This document shows, piece after piece, positions 25,018-34,304 of a stretch of 64,000 nt of DNA. Under the pieces are notes generated by a model. That model worked only from the letters and a program-made list of their open reading frames with translations. It was not told the DNA's origin and made no database searches. Every line of letters begins with the position of its first letter. Position 1 is the first letter of the stretch. Both the position numbers and the translations under genes were made by a program. Source of the DNA: Conyzicola nivalis_A (GTDB lineage Bacteria; Actinomycetota; Actinomycetes; Actinomycetales; Microbacteriaceae); assembly GCF_040548875.1 (NCBI RefSeq), contig NZ_JBEPSJ010000003.1:310001-374000 (forward strand), in the 5' to 3' direction.

Positions 25018-26271
25018 CTAGACGGCCGCTTGTGCCGCGTGGGCCAGGATCTCCCCGTTCATGCGCTGCTGCCACTCGATATTGCTCCACATCGGGTGGT
25101 GCGGCGCAGCGTTCGAGCACAGCACCATGCCCCACGCTCCCGCCTCCAGGGCGGTGCGGATGCCGTGTTCCGCGAGCTCGAGGCCCGCGGCGCCCTCCTC
25201 GAAGCCGCCGAACAGCGGCGTGTAGCCGATCCAGCCCTCGCCGATCACCTGCGGCACACCGCGCGCGCGCGCCCACTCGGCCACACCGGTGATGCGTGCC
25301 GCCATCTCGCGGTGCATCTCGTCGCGGTGGGCGGGGTAGTGTTCGAGCAGCCACGCGTCCCACTTGGCCGGGTCGATGAAGTCGTAGCCGTAGACCATCT
25401 GGTCGGTGATGACCGTGGCGTCCATGCGCCACGACTCGGGTCGCCCGTAGTCGGCGAACTCCGGGGCGCCGTCGACCAGCAGCGATCGCAGCTCCGCGTT
25501 CGGAAACCCGGCTGTGCCCTCGGAGCGCAGGTCGATGCGCTGCTGCAGGGCGTCGAGCACGCCGTAGGTGTAGATGTGGAACTGCGCGACGCGCATCGCC
25601 GGGCTCACGCTCGCCATGTCGAGGTGGGGCGGCTTTCCGTAGCTGGCGGAGACGAGCTGGGAGGGATGCCTCGCCTCGAGCCACTCGACGGCACGGGCAC
25701 CGCGGTCGGCGAACGGCGGCACGCGCGAGAAGTCGACCTCGTTGTGCAGTTCGGTGAACGCCACCGACTCGAGGAGACCCTCGGCGTCGAACGCCGCGAG
25801 CATCCGGTCGAATGAGGCGGCCAGCACGTCGTAGCGGTCGTCGAGCGGCACGGCGTCGATCGCGTTCCACCAGTCCGGGGTCGCGGCGAACGCGGGCGAC
25901 TGCTGGTACTCCCAGCTCGCCAGCACGACCACCACGCCGTGGCGTTCCGCCGCCTGCAGCAGCTCGAACAGCCGCTCGCGCACGTCGATCTCGTAGCCGC
26001 CCGGAACGTCGTACCAGCGGGTGCCGCGGCCGTAGCGCCCGCCGTCGGGCGCGCCGCCCAGCCCGGAGACCGCGATGCGCGGGTCGAGGCCGAGACCGCC
26101 GAAGGTGAGCAGCGGCGCGGCGCAGATGCGCGCCGCGTTGTAACCACGTTCGACGGTTTCGGCGAAGGCGGCGTCGAGGTCGGCGTACGGTTCGCCGGCG
26201 CCCGCGCGGGTGTACCAGGAGAAGTCCCATAGCGAGATCGTGAGTCGCTCGGGCAGGTGGGCGGGGGTCAT
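25018..26271 (-). CDS. Cellulase-like TIM-barrel glycoside hydrolase
   Basis: Protein of 417 aa without a signal peptide, resembling the cellulase-like sugar-binding family (clan GH-A style TIM barrel). Two carboxylates fit a retaining pair: acid/base Glu in AFTELHNEVDF (about residue 170) and nucleophile Glu in QVIGEGWIGYTP (about residue 335). Other blocks are LTISLWDFSWYTR and HIYTYGVLDAL. It is the last gene of the third importer operon; its ATG overlaps the MalG-type stop. It probably hydrolyses the imported oligosaccharide inside the cell. Specificity is unknown. Confidence 0.78.
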   Translation of the reverse strand: MTPAHLPERLTISLWDFSWYTRAGAGEPYADLDAAFAETVERGYNAARICAAPLLTFGGLGLDPRIAVSGLGGAPDGGRYGRGTRWYDVPGGYEIDVRERLFELLQAAERHGVVVVLASWEYQQSPAFAATPDWWNAIDAVPLDDRYDVLAASFDRMLAAFDAEGLLESVAFTELHNEVDFSRVPPFADRGARAVEWLEARHPSQLVSASYGKPPHLDMASVSPAMRVAQFHIYTYGVLDALQQRIDLRSEGTAGFPNAELRSLLVDGAPEFADYGRPESWRMDATVITDQMVYGYDFIDPAKWDAWLLEHYPAHRDEMHREMAARITGVAEWARARGVPQVIGEGWIGYTPLFGGFEEGAAGLELAEHGIRTALEAGAWGMVLCSNAAPHHPMWSNIEWQQRMNGEILAHAAQAAV

Positions 26272-27119
26272 CCCTTCGTCGCCCCGGCGGTCAGCCCGGC
26301 CTTCCAGAAGCGCTGCAGCGAGACCATCACGATGATGAGCAGGATCGCCGAGACCGCGGCGCCCGTCACGACGAGCGTGTAGAACATCGGGTCGCGCTGG
26401 GTCTGCGAGTTCCACAGGGTGAGCCCGAGCGTCACCGGGAAGGTCTTCGAGTCGTTCAGCATCACCAGCGGCAGGAGGTAGTTGTTCCAGATCGCCACGA
26501 ACTGGAAGAGGAAGATCGTGACGATCGCCGGTGTCATCATGCGGGTCGCCATCGTGTAGAAGATGCGCAGGTCGCCCGCGCCGTCGATGCGCGCGGCCTC
26601 GATCACCTCGTCGGGCACGGAGTCCTTGGCGTAGATGCGCGCGAGGTAGACGCCGAACGGGCTCACCATCCCCGGCAGCAGCACACTCCAGTAGGTGCCG
26701 GTGAGGCTCACCCCGTTGAGCAGGAAGTACAGCGGGAGGGCGATCACCGTAGCGGGCACGAGCACCCCGCCGAGCACGATCGAGAACAGCGCCTCGCGGC
26801 CCTTGAACTCGTACTTCGCCATCGCGTAGCCGGCGCCGGTGGCCATCAGCGTCGCGAAGAGCGCTCCGACTCCCGCGTAGACGAGGCTGTTGACGAGCCA
26901 TCCGCCGTAGGCGTTGTCGTCCTGGGTGAAGAGCCGCCCGAGGTTCTCGAACAGCTGCGGGCTGTCGGAGAACCAGAGGCCGAAGGTGCCGAACAGGTCG
27001 CCCGGACTCTTGGTCGCCGAGAACAGCACCCAGAGCACCGGGAGGAGGAAGTAGGCGGCCGCCGCGATCATGACGGCCATGACGGGGATGCTCGTGAGCC
27101 ACGTGCGACGGTTCACCAT
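26268..27119 (-). CDS. Sugar ABC transporter permease, MalG type
   Basis: Permease (283 aa) of the third CUT1 importer. Membrane segments begin at SIPVMAVMIAAAAYFLLPVLW. The EAA loop reads VIEAARIDGAGDLRIFYTMA followed by TRMMTPAI. The start ATG lies 7 bases inside the end of the MalF-type gene. It overlaps the cellulase-like gene by four bases at its 3' end. No ATPase is present in the operon. Confidence 0.92.
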   Translation of the reverse strand: MVNRRTWLTSIPVMAVMIAAAAYFLLPVLWVLFSATKSPGDLFGTFGLWFSDSPQLFENLGRLFTQDDNAYGGWLVNSLVYAGVGALFATLMATGAGYAMAKYEFKGREALFSIVLGGVLVPATVIALPLYFLLNGVSLTGTYWSVLLPGMVSPFGVYLARIYAKDSVPDEVIEAARIDGAGDLRIFYTMATRMMTPAIVTIFLFQFVAIWNNYLLPLVMLNDSKTFPVTLGLTLWNSQTQRDPMFYTLVVTGAAVSAILLIIVMVSLQRFWKAGLTAGATKG

Positions 27120-28036
27120 GCGCGGTTGCCCTTTCGGTTGACGAGCTTCAAGAACCCGAAGGAGAAGACGAAGGCGATGAGCGCGACGATCACCGCCATT
27201 GCGGCGGCGAGGTTCGGGTTGCTCTGCGCGAAGGCCTGGTTGTAGGCGGCGAGGTTGGGGGTGAAGTCGGAGTTGATGGCCGTGGTCAGCGGTTTGAGCA
27301 CGAGCGGTTCGACGAACAGCTGCAGGGTGCCGATGATGGTGAAGACCGTGACGAGCACGACCGTCGGCCGCAGCAGCGGCAGCTTGATGTGGCGGATGAT
27401 CGCGAACTCGCCGGCTCCGTCGATGCGAGCCGCCTCGTACAGTTCGCCGGGCACCGACTTCAGCGAGGCGACGATGATGAGCATGTTGTACCCGGCGAAG
27501 CCCCAGAGGGCGATGTTCGCGATGGCGAACAGCACGGAGTCGCCGCCGAGCGGGGTGAAGTCGAGACCGAAGTTGGACAGGATCTGCAGCACAGGGCTCG
27601 TGCTCGGCACGTAGAGGAAGCCCCAGAGCAGCGAGGCGATCACTCCGGGCACGCCGTAGGGCATGAAGTAGATGACGCGGAAGACCCGCGGGAAGTGCGC
27701 CTTGCCCGATTCGAGCAGCAGCGCGAGCACGAGGGAGAAGACCACCATGAGCGGGACCTCGATCACGGCGAACAGCAGCACGCGGCCGATGCTCTCTACG
27801 AAGCTCGGCGTGGCCAGCGCCCTGGCGTAGTTCTCGAAGAACACGAACACCTTCTCGGGGGCGCCGAAGCCGAGGCCGCTCGACCGCACCGTGAAGAGGC
27901 TGTCGACGATCGCGTACCCGATGGGGAGCACGAAGAAGGCGGCGAAGAAGAGCACGAACGGCACGAGCAGCACCGTGAGGGTGAGCCTCTGCTTGAGCGG
28001 CTTGCGCCGAGCTGTGGAGCGGGTGATGGAGGTCAC
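27113..28036 (-). CDS. Sugar ABC transporter permease, MalF type
   Basis: Permease (307 aa) of the third importer. A basic N-terminus (RSTARRKPLKQRL) precedes the first membrane segment LLVPFVLFFAAFFVLPIGYA. The EAA loop is LYEAARIDGAGEFAIIRHI followed by KLPLLRPT. It is 72 bp downstream of the binding-protein gene and overlaps the MalG-type gene. It resembles the MalF-type protein at 35180 in length and in the segment order, suggesting paralogous systems. Confidence 0.92.
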   Translation of the reverse strand: MTSITRSTARRKPLKQRLTLTVLLVPFVLFFAAFFVLPIGYAIVDSLFTVRSSGLGFGAPEKVFVFFENYARALATPSFVESIGRVLLFAVIEVPLMVVFSLVLALLLESGKAHFPRVFRVIYFMPYGVPGVIASLLWGFLYVPSTSPVLQILSNFGLDFTPLGGDSVLFAIANIALWGFAGYNMLIIVASLKSVPGELYEAARIDGAGEFAIIRHIKLPLLRPTVVLVTVFTIIGTLQLFVEPLVLKPLTTAINSDFTPNLAAYNQAFAQSNPNLAAAMAVIVALIAFVFSFGFLKLVNRKGNRAW

Positions 28037-28108
28037 GGTGTCCTAACCGGGATGGGGGTGTTCGGTGAGACCGTGGGGCGGCACTGTCGCGCCGCCCCAC
28101 GGCGGGTG

Positions 28109-29428
28109 CTACTCCGCTACGGCGATGCCCTTGTCTTCCATGGCCTTGACCATGTCGTCCTGGGTTTTCTCGAAGGCCCCGGTGAGCGGGGTCTTGTTCT
28201 CGACGGCAGCCTTCACGTTGTCGGTGAGGGTCGCGTAGAGGGTGTCGACCAGCGGCGGCCACTGCCAGCTGCGGTCGACGTTGTCGTCGGCCACGGCGAA
28301 CGTGTCCCAGATGTTCTGGCCGCCGAAGAACTCGAAGGTCTCCGGGTCGTCGGTGAGGGCCGTGATCTCCGACTTGTCTTCGAGCGCTGGCCAACCGGCG
28401 CCGATGCTCGTCAGGGTGCTCGCACTCGCGGGGGTGCCGTTCATCCACAGGGCGAACTCGGTGGCCTCCTTCGGGTGCTTCGATCCCTTGAGCACGACGT
28501 TGGATGCGCCGCCGCCCCAGCTGGCGGACACGTGCTCGCCGGCCACCCACTGCGGCATCTCGGCGGCGGCCCAGAGGCCGCTGGTCTCCGGCGCGTTGCC
28601 GCTGATGATCGCCGCTGCCCACGAGCCGCTCATCCAGCTCGCCACGTTGCCCGACTTGATGTCGGTGTACCACTCGTTCGACATGTCGGCCTCGACCTTG
28701 ACGAGGTCCTCGTCGAGGAGCTTCTGCCAGAACTCGGCCATGCGCAGCGTGTCGGGGTTGTCGATCGCGACGCTCCACGAGTCGTCGCCGGCCTCGAACC
28801 ACGGCTGGCCGGCCTGCTGGGCGAGGGCCATCAGCCACGGCGCCTGGTTGGCGGCGAAGGCGGCGATGTACTTGTTCGGGTCGGAGGCGTGGATGACCTT
28901 GGCGGCCTCGTAGTACTCGTCCCAGGTCGCCGGGGCCGAGAGGCCGAGCGAGTCGAGGACGTCTTTGCGGTAGAACTGGCCGACCGGGCCGCTGGCCTGC
29001 GGGATGCCGTAGACCTTGTCGTTGAAGACTCCGGTCTTCCACTGCCAGTCGGTGAACTTGTCTGCGTCGTCGGCGGCGTACTCGGTGATGTCGGTGAGCG
29101 CGTCGTTGAGCAGGAAGGTCGCGAGCTCGTCGTAGCCGACGTGCGCGACGTCGGCGGGGTTGCCCGCGGCGACGGCGGACAGCATCTTGGCGTAGCCGCC
29201 GTCGGGGCCGGCGGCGATGGCCTCGACCGTCACGTGGATGTCGTCGTGCTCTTCGTTGAAGGCGTCGACCGCCTTGTCGATGTTCGGAACCCAGGTCTGG
29301 AAGGTGAGCTCGACCGGTCCGTCGGAGGCCTCGCCGCCGGGGGCGCAGGCCGCGAGCGGTGCGATGACGGCGAGCGTGAGTGCTGCCGCGGCGAAAACGC
29401 GGCGGCGGGTCGCGGGTGGCTGCGACAT
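28109..29428 (-). CDS. Sugar-binding lipoprotein of ABC transporter
   Basis: Solute-binding protein (439 aa). The signal peptide has an RRR n-region and a lipobox LAAC about 28 residues in, so it is predicted to be lipid-anchored outside the cell. The mature start VELTFQTWVPNIDKAVDAFN is typical of CUT1 family proteins. I chose ATG 29428 because AAAGGAG lies just upstream; an ATG 60 bases earlier would sit inside the operator palindrome. First gene of the operon with two permeases and the cellulase-like enzyme. Confidence 0.93.
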   Translation of the reverse strand: MSQPPATRRRVFAAAALTLAVIAPLAACAPGGEASDGPVELTFQTWVPNIDKAVDAFNEEHDDIHVTVEAIAAGPDGGYAKMLSAVAAGNPADVAHVGYDELATFLLNDALTDITEYAADDADKFTDWQWKTGVFNDKVYGIPQASGPVGQFYRKDVLDSLGLSAPATWDEYYEAAKVIHASDPNKYIAAFAANQAPWLMALAQQAGQPWFEAGDDSWSVAIDNPDTLRMAEFWQKLLDEDLVKVEADMSNEWYTDIKSGNVASWMSGSWAAAIISGNAPETSGLWAAAEMPQWVAGEHVSASWGGGASNVVLKGSKHPKEATEFALWMNGTPASASTLTSIGAGWPALEDKSEITALTDDPETFEFFGGQNIWDTFAVADDNVDRSWQWPPLVDTLYATLTDNVKAAVENKTPLTGAFEKTQDDMVKAMEDKGIAVAE

Positions 29429-29474
29429 GAATGCTCCTTTGCATTGGGTGAATCGGAATGTGATCGACGCAAGA

Positions 29475-29488
29475 ATGAATCGATTCAT
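29475..29488. promoter_or_regulatory. LacI-type operator ATGAATCGATTCAT
   Basis: A perfect 14-bp palindrome about 45 bp upstream of the binding-protein start. A 13-of-14 match occurs upstream of the adjacent LacI gene at 30647. The pair points to that LacI protein as repressor of both itself and the importer operon. Confidence 0.78.
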
Positions 29489-29587
29489 GTCACAGTAGCA
29501 ATCCGCGGTCGGATGTCAATAGCGCCGAGCCGACTCGCCCGGCGCGCGCTGCCGCCGCCGGCGTCGCGTCCGAGGGAAGACGCGTTG

Positions 29588-30592
29588 TCAGGCCGAGCGC
29601 GACGTCGAGGCCCGCACGACCAGCTCGGGCTGGAAGACCACGTGGGAGTGCTCGTGCTCGCCGGTCTCGGTGAGCTCGGCGATGAGCATGCGGGCACCCC
29701 GGTAGCCGAGCTCCCGAGTGGGCTGGCGCACGGTCGTGAGCGGGATGAGCGACGCCGCGGCGAAGTCGATGTCGTCGTAGCCGACGATCGCGATGTCGTC
29801 GGGAATGCTCAGCGCGCCGCTCAGCACCTGCATCATGCCGAGGGCGACCAGGTCGTTCGCGGCGACCACGCCGTCGGGGCGCCGGGCCGGCGGCAGCGCG
29901 AGGATCTCGGCGCCGATCTCCCGTCCGACGTCGATCGACAGCGTCTCGCGGTGCTCTTCGACGAGCGTCACGTCGCCGCCCGCGGCGAGCACCGCCGCCC
30001 GCGACCCGCTCACACGGTCGCGCATCTGCTGGATCCGACGCTCCCCGCCCACGAACATCAGCCGTCGTTTTCCGACGTCGATCAGGTGTTTTGTCGCTGC
30101 GAGGCCGCCGGCGACGTCGTCGACCGACACCGAGCAGTAGTCGTCGGACTCGCGGTCGACGAGCACGACCTTGGTGCCGTTCGCGCGCAGCTTGTCGAGG
30201 TTCGGAGTGGTGCGCGCCGGAGTGACGAGCACCCCGTCGAGGTTGCGGTTCTCGAACACGTCGAGGTACTGGCTCTGCCCCGACTCGTCGTCGGCGCTCG
30301 TCGCGAGCAGCAGCGCGTAGCCGGCCTCGCGGGCCGCCTGGGCGGCGCCGGTGGCGAGGGTCGTGAAGAAGGGGTTGGAGATGTCGGTGATGACGAAGCC
30401 GATGGCCTCGCTCTGCCCGCGTCGCAACTGGCGCGCCGTGGTGTTCGGCACATAGCCGAGCCGCTCGATGGCGCCGCTCACGCGCCGGGCCGTCTCGGCG
30501 TTCACCCGGTCGGGTCGGTTGAGAAAGTTCGACACCGATCCCGTCGAGACGCCCGCGAGCCTCGCGACGTCGCTCAGTCGTGTCTGCGCCAT
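29588..30592 (-). CDS. LacI family transcriptional regulator
   Basis: Repressor of 334 aa. Helix-turn-helix LSDVARLAGVSTGSVSNFL, hinge YVPNTTARQLRRGQSE, then a typical ligand domain with IVGYDDIDFAAASLIPLTTV. I chose the ATG at 30592 because CAGGAGGAGC precedes it; an ATG at 30643 would add 17 residues before the HTH. Matching palindromes before this gene (30647) and before the importer operon (29475) support autoregulation and control of the third importer. Confidence 0.92.
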   Translation of the reverse strand: MAQTRLSDVARLAGVSTGSVSNFLNRPDRVNAETARRVSGAIERLGYVPNTTARQLRRGQSEAIGFVITDISNPFFTTLATGAAQAAREAGYALLLATSADDESGQSQYLDVFENRNLDGVLVTPARTTPNLDKLRANGTKVVLVDRESDDYCSVSVDDVAGGLAATKHLIDVGKRRLMFVGGERRIQQMRDRVSGSRAAVLAAGGDVTLVEEHRETLSIDVGREIGAEILALPPARRPDGVVAANDLVALGMMQVLSGALSIPDDIAIVGYDDIDFAAASLIPLTTVRQPTRELGYRGARMLIAELTETGEHEHSHVVFQPELVVRASTSRSA

Positions 30593-30646
30593 TGCTCCTC
30601 CTGCGATAGAGCTTAGCGAGGAGGATCGAACGATTTCGTCCATATG

Positions 30647-30660
30647 ATGAATCGGTTCAT
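30647..30660. promoter_or_regulatory. LacI-type operator ATGAATCGGTTCAT
   Basis: A near-perfect palindrome about 55 bp upstream of the LacI start codon. It differs by one base from the operator at 29475. It supports autoregulation of this LacI gene. Confidence 0.72.
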
Positions 30661-30676
30661 GCGGCGCACTCGGGCC

Positions 30677-30731
30677 GAGGGGCAGTCAATCGACCTCGAA
30701 CGGGCCGATGAGGGTCGTTTCCTTGCCCCTC
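30677..30731. repeat. 55-bp palindromic repeat, copy C
   Basis: The element begins GAGGGGCAGTCAATCGAC and ends TTTCCTTGCCCCTC, five bases after the alpha-galactosidase stop codon. Two copies of identical length occur at 61578 and 61651, sharing the ends GAGGGGCA and TTGCCCCTC and the inner AATCGAC. It may double as a terminator for the galactoside operon. Confidence 0.75.
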
Positions 30732-30735
30732 GGCT

Positions 30736-32910
30736 CTAGAGCGCGACCACGTCGAGCACCAGCGCCTGCTCGGGGGCGAGCAGCGGCATCGGGATGCCGA
30801 CGGAACGAAGCATCCGCCCGCTCATCGTCACCGAGCCCCGGTCCCACCACGGCGGCATCGCGTCCTGCACGAAGCGCGGCCACTCCCCCAGCCGCACCGG
30901 CGTCACCCGGTAGAGCCGGTCGGGGTCGAGGCCGGGAAGCGTGGCCGGGCCGTGGACGGCGTCGCGGGTCGCCGCCATCGCGACGACGGCGAAGAGGGCG
31001 GATGACGCGTCGCCCGCGACCACCCCGTGCACCCAGCGCGCGGGGTCGGCCGAGTCGGCGCGAACCACCTCGCCCGAGTGCAGCAGCGGCCGGTAGTGCT
31101 TGTAGGCGGCGACCCACTCGGCGATCGCCGCGCGCTCGTCGGTCGTGGTCGTCGTGACGTCCCACTCGATGCCGGCGTGCCCGAACAGGGCCGTCGCGAG
31201 CCGGAAGCCGAGCGCGTGCGTGCGCCCCGTCGTGTGCGCGGTCGCCGCACCGAGGTGGGCGCCGAGGAACTCGGGCGGAACGAGCCCGGCCGTCCAGCGG
31301 TAGATCGACTGGCGTTCGAGCGAGTCGTTGGTGTCGCTCGGCCACACACGGTCGGTGCGCTCGATCACGCCGAGGTCGACGCGCCCGCCGCCCGACGAGC
31401 ACGACTCGATCTCGAGGTCGGGGAACTCGGCGCGCAGGGCGTCCATCAGCCGGTAGGTCGCGGTCGTGTGCCGGTGCGCCGACCCGCCGAGCAGGTCGCG
31501 GTTCTGGTCCCATTTGAGATACGCGATCGGGTACTCACGCAGCAGCGCGACGAGCTGGCCGTGCACGTGCGCGAAGGCGTCGGGATTGGCGAGGTCGAGC
31601 ACCTGCTGGAACCGCCACGGCTGCGGAAGCTCCGCATTGCCCGCGCCGAGCACCCAGTCGGGGTGCTCGCGGGCGACGGCCGAGTCGAGGCTCACCATCT
31701 CTGGCTCGACCCAGAGGCCGAAGTCCATGCCGCGCGCCACGACGTGGTCGACGAGGGGGTGCAGGCCGCGGGGCCACTTGACCGGGTCCACGACCCAGTC
31801 GCCGAGGGCGCGCCGGTCGTCGGTGCGTCCGATCATCCAGCCGTCGTCGAGCACGAAGCGTTCGACCCCGACCTCGGCCGCGGCATCCGCGAGCTCGATG
31901 AGCCGCTCCGCGCTGTGGTCGAAGTAGACGGCCTCCCACGTGTTGAGCATGACCTTGCGTTCGCCGAGCGGACGGCGTGAGCGGATGAAACGGTGGAAGC
32001 TCCGGGCGAGGCCGTCGAGCCCCTCGTCCGAGAAGGCGGCCACGAGCCAGGGCGATTCGGCGCTGGCACCGGGCGCGAGGCGCACCTCGCCCGGCTCGAG
32101 CAGCTCGCCGCCGCCGAGCAGCGCGTGCCCGGTCGCGGACGACTCGGCCCACAGCCGCTGGTCGCCGCTCCAGGCGAGGTGGGCGCCCCAGACCTCGCCC
32201 GAGCGGAATCCGAACCCGGGCGTGCCGGCGACCATGAGGAAGGCGTTGTCGTGGCCGGGACGGCCGTGGCGCGCGTCGCGCGTCCAGGTGCCGTTGGCGA
32301 GGTCGCGGCGCTGCGGCTGGCGTTCGCGCGGCCAGCGGCCGGTGAAGTCGAGAACCTCGCGGGCGCGGGCCGGAATCGGCAGCGTCACGTCGAGGGAGGC
32401 GAGGGCGTAGGGACTGTCACCGGTGTTCGTCACGGTGAGGCGCTGGCGCAGGACGCCGGAGCGGGAGAGTTCGATGTCGACCGTCACGCTGAGGGTCGCG
32501 GCGGTGAGGAGTATGCGGAGGGCCGCTTCGACGGGCCCTTCGACTGGCTCAGGAGGGGCCTCAGCGACCGACAGCTCGGGCGCTTCGACAAGCCCTTCGA
32601 CAGGCTCAGGAGGGGCCTCAGCGGCCGACAGCGTGAACGTCGGCTGGCTGAGGGCGTCGAGACCCTCGTGGTAGCCGGCGATGCCCGGGCGTCCGTTCCA
32701 TCCGTCGGCCATGACCGGAAGGATCGACTGGCGCTGCGGCGAGTCGATCGAGCTCGGGCCGACCGCGGGCACCTGGTCGTCGGCGAGGGCCGCGAGCTGG
32801 GAGCTCGAGAGCTCGCCCAGGTCGGCGCCCCAGTGGATGATGACGGGCACGGCCGTGCCGCGGGCGTCCAGTACGAAGCTGGTGCCCGCGGCACGGAGGT
32901 GGTGGATCAT
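30736..32910 (-). CDS. Alpha-galactosidase, glycoside hydrolase family 36
   Basis: Retaining alpha-galactosidase (724 aa, normal for the family), cytoplasmic, acting on raffinose-family or other alpha-galactosides. Family signatures: EAVYFDHSAERLIELADAAAE, VLDDGWMIGRTDDR, nucleophile Asp in YLKWDQNRD, CSSGGGRVDLG, and acid/base Asp in WPSDTNDSLERQ. Near residues 90-130 two APPEPVEG-containing units from a 57-bp tandem repeat interrupt the N-terminal beta-domain. Last gene of the operon with GH42, two permeases and binding protein, starting 10 bp after the binding-protein stop. No clear SD is seen besides AACGTAAAAAT. Confidence 0.93.
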   Translation of the reverse strand: MIHHLRAAGTSFVLDARGTAVPVIIHWGADLGELSSSQLAALADDQVPAVGPSSIDSPQRQSILPVMADGWNGRPGIAGYHEGLDALSQPTFTLSAAEAPPEPVEGLVEAPELSVAEAPPEPVEGPVEAALRILLTAATLSVTVDIELSRSGVLRQRLTVTNTGDSPYALASLDVTLPIPARAREVLDFTGRWPRERQPQRRDLANGTWTRDARHGRPGHDNAFLMVAGTPGFGFRSGEVWGAHLAWSGDQRLWAESSATGHALLGGGELLEPGEVRLAPGASAESPWLVAAFSDEGLDGLARSFHRFIRSRRPLGERKVMLNTWEAVYFDHSAERLIELADAAAEVGVERFVLDDGWMIGRTDDRRALGDWVVDPVKWPRGLHPLVDHVVARGMDFGLWVEPEMVSLDSAVAREHPDWVLGAGNAELPQPWRFQQVLDLANPDAFAHVHGQLVALLREYPIAYLKWDQNRDLLGGSAHRHTTATYRLMDALRAEFPDLEIESCSSGGGRVDLGVIERTDRVWPSDTNDSLERQSIYRWTAGLVPPEFLGAHLGAATAHTTGRTHALGFRLATALFGHAGIEWDVTTTTTDERAAIAEWVAAYKHYRPLLHSGEVVRADSADPARWVHGVVAGDASSALFAVVAMAATRDAVHGPATLPGLDPDRLYRVTPVRLGEWPRFVQDAMPPWWDRGSVTMSGRMLRSVGIPMPLLAPEQALVLDVVAL
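32525..32638. repeat. In-frame 57-bp tandem duplication with REP core
   Basis: Two 57-bp units (32525-32581, 32582-32638) begin GCTTCGAC and contain CCTTCGACAGGCTCAGG or a one-base variant. They are about 85% identical by eye. The core is a common REP-like sequence, and on the coding strand it reads PEPVEG. Nineteen codons per unit keep the alpha-galactosidase frame open. Confidence 0.8.
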
Positions 32911-32919
32911 ATTTTTACG

Positions 32920-34251
32920 TTACTTGTTGACCGGGATCGCCGCGGCTTCGAGGGCTGCGATGGTCTTGGTCTGACCGGTGGAGAGGGCGTCGCCGAGCGT
33001 GCCCGATCCGCCGAGGGCCTCGCCGAAGCCGTCCGCGACGTCAGCGTAGGTCTGCGTCATGGTCGGGCCCCAGGTGAAGTCGGCGTTGGTCTGGTTGGCG
33101 GCTTCTGCGAAGACGTCGTAGATGGGCTGGTTGCCGTAGAACTCGACACCCTCGCTGAGCACGGGCAGCTCGAGGCCGTCCTTCGTCGCGGGGTAGAGGT
33201 TGGCTTCCTTGTTGAGCGCGGTGAGCGCCTCCGGGTCGGTGTTCAGCCAGAGTGCGAACTGAGCGGCCTCGTAGGGGTGCTCGCTGCCCTTGAGCACCGC
33301 GGTCGACGATCCGCCCCAGTTGCCGGCCTTCTCGTCGCCGGCGTTCCACTGCGGCATCGGGGCCACGGCCCAGTTGCCCGTGGTGTCGGGTGCGCCGCTC
33401 GAGATCGAGTTGGCGCCCCAGACTGCGGAGATCCAGGTCCAGTCGCTACCGGTGTTGTAGGCGTTGTTCCACTCGTCGGTCCAGGCCGGGACCTTCGAGA
33501 CGAGGTCGTCGGAGATCAGCGTCTGCCAGTAGTCGGCGACCTTCTCCGACTCGGGGCTCGTGAGGGTGACGTCCCACGCCTCTCCCTCGTTGGTGAACCA
33601 CGAGCCGTCGGCCTGCCAGACGAGACCGGCGAACCAGTTCACGTCGTTCTGCGGGAAGTTGGTGATGTATCCGCCCTGGGCGCGGATCGCGGTCGCCGCT
33701 GCGGCGTACTCGTCCCACGTGGTCGGGATCGCGATGCCGGCCTTCTCGAAGAGGTCCTTGCGGTAGTACATGGCCATGGGGCCGGTGTCCTGCGGGATCG
33801 CGTAGACGGCGTCGTCCTCACCGAAGGTGACCTGGTTCCAGGTCCAGTCGATGAAGTCGTCCTGGCTGTCGAGCACGTTGGCGCAGCTGGCGAGGTCGGT
33901 CAGGCCGTCCTGCACGCGGAAGTTGGGCAGAGCGTCGTACTCGATCTGGCCGAGGTCGGGCGCGTTGCCTGCACTGAGCTGGTTGAAGAAGTTCTTGTAC
34001 GTGCCGCCGTTGCCGTTCGGGCCGGTCTGGACCGTCACCTGGATGTCGGGGTTCTTCTCGTTCCACATGTCGACCACGGTCTCGATGCCGGGGATCCACG
34101 ACGTGTACGAGAGCTCGACCTTGCCCTCGGCGGGCGTGCATTCGACAGCGCCGTCGGTGCTGTCCGACCCGCTGCCGGCCGCGCAGCCGGTGAGGCTGAT
34201 CGCGGCGACGATGCCGAGCGCTGCGATGCGCGTGCTGTTCTTGAGTTGCAT
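32920..34251 (-). CDS. Sugar-binding lipoprotein of ABC transporter, galactoside operon
   Basis: Solute-binding protein (443 aa) with a signal peptide ending in lipobox LTGC at about residue 22. The mature chain begins near VELSYTSWIPGIETVVDMWN. It lies between the MalG-type permease (53 bp upstream) and the GH36 gene, and with GH42 in the same operon the ligand is probably a galacto-oligosaccharide (inference). The start ATG has AGAAAAAGGAAAGAGAC upstream as a purine-rich ribosome-binding region. Confidence 0.92.
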   Translation of the reverse strand: MQLKNSTRIAALGIVAAISLTGCAAGSGSDSTDGAVECTPAEGKVELSYTSWIPGIETVVDMWNEKNPDIQVTVQTGPNGNGGTYKNFFNQLSAGNAPDLGQIEYDALPNFRVQDGLTDLASCANVLDSQDDFIDWTWNQVTFGEDDAVYAIPQDTGPMAMYYRKDLFEKAGIAIPTTWDEYAAAATAIRAQGGYITNFPQNDVNWFAGLVWQADGSWFTNEGEAWDVTLTSPESEKVADYWQTLISDDLVSKVPAWTDEWNNAYNTGSDWTWISAVWGANSISSGAPDTTGNWAVAPMPQWNAGDEKAGNWGGSSTAVLKGSEHPYEAAQFALWLNTDPEALTALNKEANLYPATKDGLELPVLSEGVEFYGNQPIYDVFAEAANQTNADFTWGPTMTQTYADVADGFGEALGGSGTLGDALSTGQTKTIAALEAAAIPVNK

Positions 34252-34304
34252 GTCTCTTTCCTTTTTCTACTCTGAAACGGGATGGTGCGGGAGTGGTGGA
34301 CGCG

